Shown: piece by piece, positions 41,092-43,939 of the stretch
How positions within the stretch are numbered: the first letter of the stretch is position 1
Layout: every line of letters begins with the position of its first letter
From: Phycisphaerae bacterium
GTDB lineage: Bacteria; Planctomycetota; Phycisphaerae; UBA1845; PWPN01
Direction of reading: 5' to 3'
NCBI GenBank assembly: GCA_012719955.1
Contig: JAAXZI010000097.1
Coordinates: 1-43,939, forward strand
Length of the DNA: 43,939 nucleotides
Program-made: the position numbers and the translations under genes
Notes under the pieces: generated by a model
Database searches by the model: none
Told to the model about the DNA's origin: nothing
The model's input: only the letters and a program-made list of their open reading frames with translations

Positions 41092-43939
41092 ATGTATGTC
41101 TCCCTCCATAACCGCTCCGCCTATTCCTTCGGCACGGCCCTGACCACGCCGGTGCAACTGGCGGCCTTCGCCTGTGAGCAGCGGATGCCCGCAATCGCAC
41201 TTACCGATCTGCACGGGCTCTATGCGGCCGTTGAGTTTCAGCAGGAATGCCGTGCGGCGGGCGTCAAGCCGATCTTCGGGGCGGAGATGGTCCTGACCGA
41301 CGGCCTCACGGTCACTCTGCTGGCCCAGACGCCGAAAGGCTACGGCCACCTGTGCCGGCTGATCTCGCGCCATCATCTGCAAGGCGCAAGCACGGCCGAC
41401 GTGTGCGAATACACAGAAGACGTCATCTGCATCATCGGCGGGTGGCCCACCTCTTCGGAGGTGGGTTCACGATTTTTAGCACCGAAGACGGGATGGGCGA
41501 CAGAGACGCTCCCATCTGCACGATGGACAGGATCCACCATGCGCACCACGGGGGCGACAGAAAACGGCCGGTACGGAGCCCGGCCGCTACACATGCTTCG
41601 CGAGGCCTTCGCCGGGGGGCTGTATATCGAACTCGCCATCCACCGTCCTGAGGACGTCCCCATCGCCCGCCGTCGTGCGGTCTGGGCCGACGCCATGAAT
41701 ATCCCCGTCGTGGCTACCTGTGAATCGCGTTGCGTCAAGCGCGAAGAGATGCGCATGCTGCGGGCGCTGGCCTCCATCGGCACGCTCACGCTGCTGGACC
41801 GTCCCCATCCCGACAAGCCCGAGGGTGTCTGGCACCTGCGCACGTCCGCCGAAATGCAACATCTGTTCCGCCGCCGGCCGGACGCGTTGGCCAATACGCT
41901 CCGCATCGCCGAGCAGTGCAACGTCCTGCTCGACCTCGACCGCAACCGCTTTCCAAAATTCACCAGCCCCGACGGCCGGTCGGCCATGGAGCATCTTCGC
42001 GAACTGTGTGTGGCCGGTTGCCGTCGCCGGTATGTCGAACAGCCGCCGCCTAAAGGCATGGGCGGCCGGCGGCCCACGCTGGATGAAGCCCTGGCCCGCC
42101 TGGAGCGCGAACTGGTCATCATCGACCAAGTCCACTACGCCGAATACTTCCTGGTCTTCCACGAGATCGTCGAATATTGCCGGAGCCGGGGCATCGCCAC
42201 CCTGGCCCGCGGGTCGGCCGCCGACTCGCTGGTCTGCTACGCCCTGGGCGTCAGCCACGCCTGCCCGTTCCGCTTCGACCTGCCCTTCGACCGCTTCCTC
42301 AACGCCGAGCGGGCCAGGTTCAGCAAGATGGCCGACATCGATCTCGATCTGCCCTGGGACCGGCGCGACGAGGTGATCCGTTGGGTCTACGATCGTTGGG
42401 GTCACGACAGCGTGGCCATGATCGGCTCGCCCAACACGTTTCACGCCCGCGCGGCCATCGCCGAACTGGGGAAAGTCTTCGGCCTACCCGCCCATGAGGT
42501 CCATCAAGTCACCCGGCGCCTACCCTATACGGCCGTCCACAATTTGCCGCGTTATCTCGCGCGTTCGCCCGAGGCCCGCGAACTCCCGATGGACGACGAG
42601 CCCTACCGAACCATCCTGCGGATGGCTTTCGCCCTGGAGGGCCTGCCCCGGCACTGGGCCATGCATCCCTGCGGGCTGGTCGTCTCGCCCGAGCCGCTGA
42701 CTGATCTGGTGCCCGTGCAACCCTCTCCCAAGGGGCCTTTGGTGGCCCAGTACGACATGGACGCCATCGAGACCCTGGGCTTCATCAAGATCGACCTGCT
42801 CGGCCAGGCCGGCCTGTCCGTCCTCCGCGACGCGGTGGCCGAGATCGAGCGCACCGAAGCCCGGGGGGTGGGCATCTTGCCCGCCTCGAGTTCCAGGGCG
42901 GTTTCCACTTCCATAGTTCCGCGAGCCCCCCTGCAGGAACGGCCGGTACAGAGCCCGGCCGCTACAGAAGGAGAGAACGCTTCCGTGGAATGCGGCACGA
43001 GAGGCACGCCCTTCATCGATCTCGAACGCGACGTGGACTATTCCGACGCCGCCACCTGGGACTTGATCACCACCGGCAACGCCCGCGGCGTGCACCACAT
43101 CGAATCGCCGGCCATGACCAGCCTGCTTCAGCAATGCAACTGCCGCGACATCGACTGCCTCACCGCCATCGTGGCCATCATCCGCCCCGGCGCGGCCAAC
43201 CAGGGCAAGAAAGAGGTTTTCGCCCGCCGGCATGCCGGCCGGGAGGCCCCCACCTACGCCCATCCATCGGTCCGCCCGGTGCTGGAGAAGACTTACGGCC
43301 TCATGGTCTTCGAAGAACACATCCTGCAAATCGCCACCGAGTTCGCCGGCCTCAATCTCGGCGAGGCCGACGTGCTTCGTCGGGCGCTCAACAAAGAGAA
43401 TCGGGCCATGATTACCGAGATGGGAAAGAAGTTTGTGGACAACGCCCTGCGACTGGGCCGCACCCCGGCGGAGATCAAAGCCGTCTGGGAGTTGGTCTCA
43501 GGATTCTCCGGCTTCATGTTCAACAAGGCCCACTCGGCCGAGTACGCGGTGGAGGCTTTCCAGGGCGCCTGGCTCAAGCTCCGCTGGCCGGCCCACTACC
43601 TGGCCGCGATTCTCTCGAATTACCGCGGCTTTTACGCCCATTCGCCGACCCTGCCGCAGATTCTGTATGTGATGGAGGCGTTGCGTCTGGGCATCCGCTT
43701 TCTGCCGCCGTGCGCGAACCGCTCCCGCCCGAAGTTCAGCGTGGAGGGTGGGTGGCCCACCTTCTCTGAAGGTGGGTTCACGATTTCTGCGGCTGAAGCG
43801 CCGCATCCGGCGGTGGCGTCCGCCGATCCTGTAACCAATAAATCGCGAACCCAGGTTCAGAGAACCTGGGCCACCCGTCCGGGGGGACAAGGGGACAAGG
43901 AGACAAGGGGACAAGGAGACAAGGGGATAAGGGGACAAG
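41092..43939 (+). CDS. DnaE-family DNA polymerase III alpha subunit, partial
   Basis: Open for 949 codons to the window edge. The PHP domain at the N-terminus is degenerate (LHNRSAYSF, LTDLHGLY), so 3'-5' proofreading by it is unlikely. Palm and fingers are intact: ARGSAADSLVCYALG (390-404 region), ADIDLDLPWD with D415 and D417, GFIKIDLLGQ with D568 (E. coli D401, D403, D555), LGEADVLRRALNKEN and FNKAHSAEYAVEAF. Three repeat-derived inserts, at about residues 118-167, 592-640 and 886 onward, leave the frame open and lie between conserved blocks. Context with UmuD-like and DinB genes suggests an error-prone DnaE2/ImuC role, but the C-terminus needed to classify it lies outside. No clear ribosome site. 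Confidence 0.85.
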   Translation, partial: MYVSLHNRSAYSFGTALTTPVQLAAFACEQRMPAIALTDLHGLYAAVEFQQECRAAGVKPIFGAEMVLTDGLTVTLLAQTPKGYGHLCRLISRHHLQGASTADVCEYTEDVICIIGGWPTSSEVGSRFLAPKTGWATETLPSARWTGSTMRTTGATENGRYGARPLHMLREAFAGGLYIELAIHRPEDVPIARRRAVWADAMNIPVVATCESRCVKREEMRMLRALASIGTLTLLDRPHPDKPEGVWHLRTSAEMQHLFRRRPDALANTLRIAEQCNVLLDLDRNRFPKFTSPDGRSAMEHLRELCVAGCRRRYVEQPPPKGMGGRRPTLDEALARLERELVIIDQVHYAEYFLVFHEIVEYCRSRGIATLARGSAADSLVCYALGVSHACPFRFDLPFDRFLNAERARFSKMADIDLDLPWDRRDEVIRWVYDRWGHDSVAMIGSPNTFHARAAIAELGKVFGLPAHEVHQVTRRLPYTAVHNLPRYLARSPEARELPMDDEPYRTILRMAFALEGLPRHWAMHPCGLVVSPEPLTDLVPVQPSPKGPLVAQYDMDAIETLGFIKIDLLGQAGLSVLRDAVAEIERTEARGVGILPASSSRAVSTSIVPRAPLQERPVQSPAATEGENASVECGTRGTPFIDLERDVDYSDAATWDLITTGNARGVHHIESPAMTSLLQQCNCRDIDCLTAIVAIIRPGAANQGKKEVFARRHAGREAPTYAHPSVRPVLEKTYGLMVFEEHILQIATEFAGLNLGEADVLRRALNKENRAMITEMGKKFVDNALRLGRTPAEIKAVWELVSGFSGFMFNKAHSAEYAVEAFQGAWLKLRWPAHYLAAILSNYRGFYAHSPTLPQILYVMEALRLGIRFLPPCANRSRPKFSVEGGWPTFSEGGFTISAAEAPHPAVASADPVTNKSRTQVQRTWATRPGGQGDKETRGQGDKGIRGQ
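41438..41592. repeat. in-frame repeat insert 1 in dnaE
   Basis: GGGTGGCCCACCTCTTCGG and GAGGTGGGTTCACGATTTTT (palindrome family of 180-200 and 43744-43790) at the left, and CGGCCGGTACGGAGCCCGGC with CGCTACA at 41567-41589 on the right, with unique sequence between. It encodes about 50 residues between ICIIGG and MLREAF with no stop codon. Confidence 0.85.
42862..42990. repeat. in-frame repeat insert 2 in dnaE
   Basis: GGTGGGCATCTTGCCCGCC (REP-like hairpin of the 37-kb arrays) near 42868-42886, then GGAACGGCCGGTACAGAGCC and CGGCCGCTACA at 42938-42966. It encodes about 48 residues between EIERTEARG and FIDLERDVDY, a linker position in DnaE, without a stop. Confidence 0.85.
43744..43939. repeat. 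in-frame repeat insert 3 in dnaE, with octamer array
   Basis: GGGTGGCCCACCTTCTCTGA with AAGGTGGGTTCACGATTTCT, then AACCCAGGTTCAGAGAACCTGGGCC-type palindrome (43848-43874), then seven octamers GGGGACAA/GGAGACAA (43883-43938). All 65 codons remain open to the window edge. The insert begins directly after KFSVEGG, where the DnaE block continues in homologues. Confidence 0.85.

Overview
The window is GC-rich and gene-dense, and its intergenic DNA is full of short palindromic and tandem repeats. It most resembles an environmental member of the Planctomycetota, possibly Phycisphaerae-like. Grounds are a dockerin-bearing secreted protein, several zinc-ribbon membrane proteins, secreted proteins with C-terminal membrane anchors, a standalone four-helix-bundle (S23/IVP-type) protein, many starts without a clear Shine-Dalgarno, and a tRNA without encoded CCA. 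This placement is inference; no rRNA or other marker gene is present to settle it.

Layout. 0-5 kb: a GT-C type membrane glycosyltransferase, ComF and a LipM-like octanoyltransferase, separated by copies of a composite repeat, one of which is interrupted by a 154-bp MITE with perfect terminal inverted repeats and an 8-bp target duplication. 5-9.4 kb: a small membrane protein, a coiled-coil exported protein, a GH25 muramidase with two C-terminal repeat domains, and BioD. 9.6-12.3 kb: a TPR-AAA ATPase overlapping a TPR membrane protein. 12.3-15.4 kb: NikR, an exported anchored protein, aspartate-semialdehyde dehydrogenase and tRNA-Gln(CUG) between two repeat copies. 15.9-23.2 kb: SppA, a relic of upp, a 2-oxoadipate dioxygenase/decarboxylase (DUF1338) downstream of a class III aminotransferase, an M42 aminopeptidase, an exported protein and a NifU-domain protein. 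23.4-27 kb: Smc. 27.3-28.5 kb: two PemK/MazF-type toxin-antitoxin modules, the second with a frameshifted toxin. 28.5-31.5 kb: a minus-strand operon of a four-helix-bundle/zinc-finger protein, deoC and two zinc-ribbon membrane paralogues, the last with a stop at codon 8. 31.6-37 kb: an AdkA-like/deoxyribosyltransferase-like fusion, a zinc-ribbon membrane protein, a HAD protein lacking its catalytic acids, a dockerin protein and a DUF72 protein. 37-43.9 kb: palindrome arrays, then a DNA-damage-type block: UmuD-like S24 peptidase, DinB and a DnaE-family polymerase that runs off the window.

The most unusual part is the last 6 kb. The UmuD-like gene and dinB are separated only by a 495-bp cassette: a four-helix-bundle gene framed by heptanucleotide repeat arms in inverted orientation, built like a 23S rRNA intervening sequence but outside rRNA. 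The dnaE frame stays open through three repeat-derived inserts made of the same palindromes that fill the intergenic regions, comparable to the protein-coding palindromic elements of Rickettsia. UmuD-like, DinB and DnaE could together act as a translesion synthesis mutasome; this is inferred from context.
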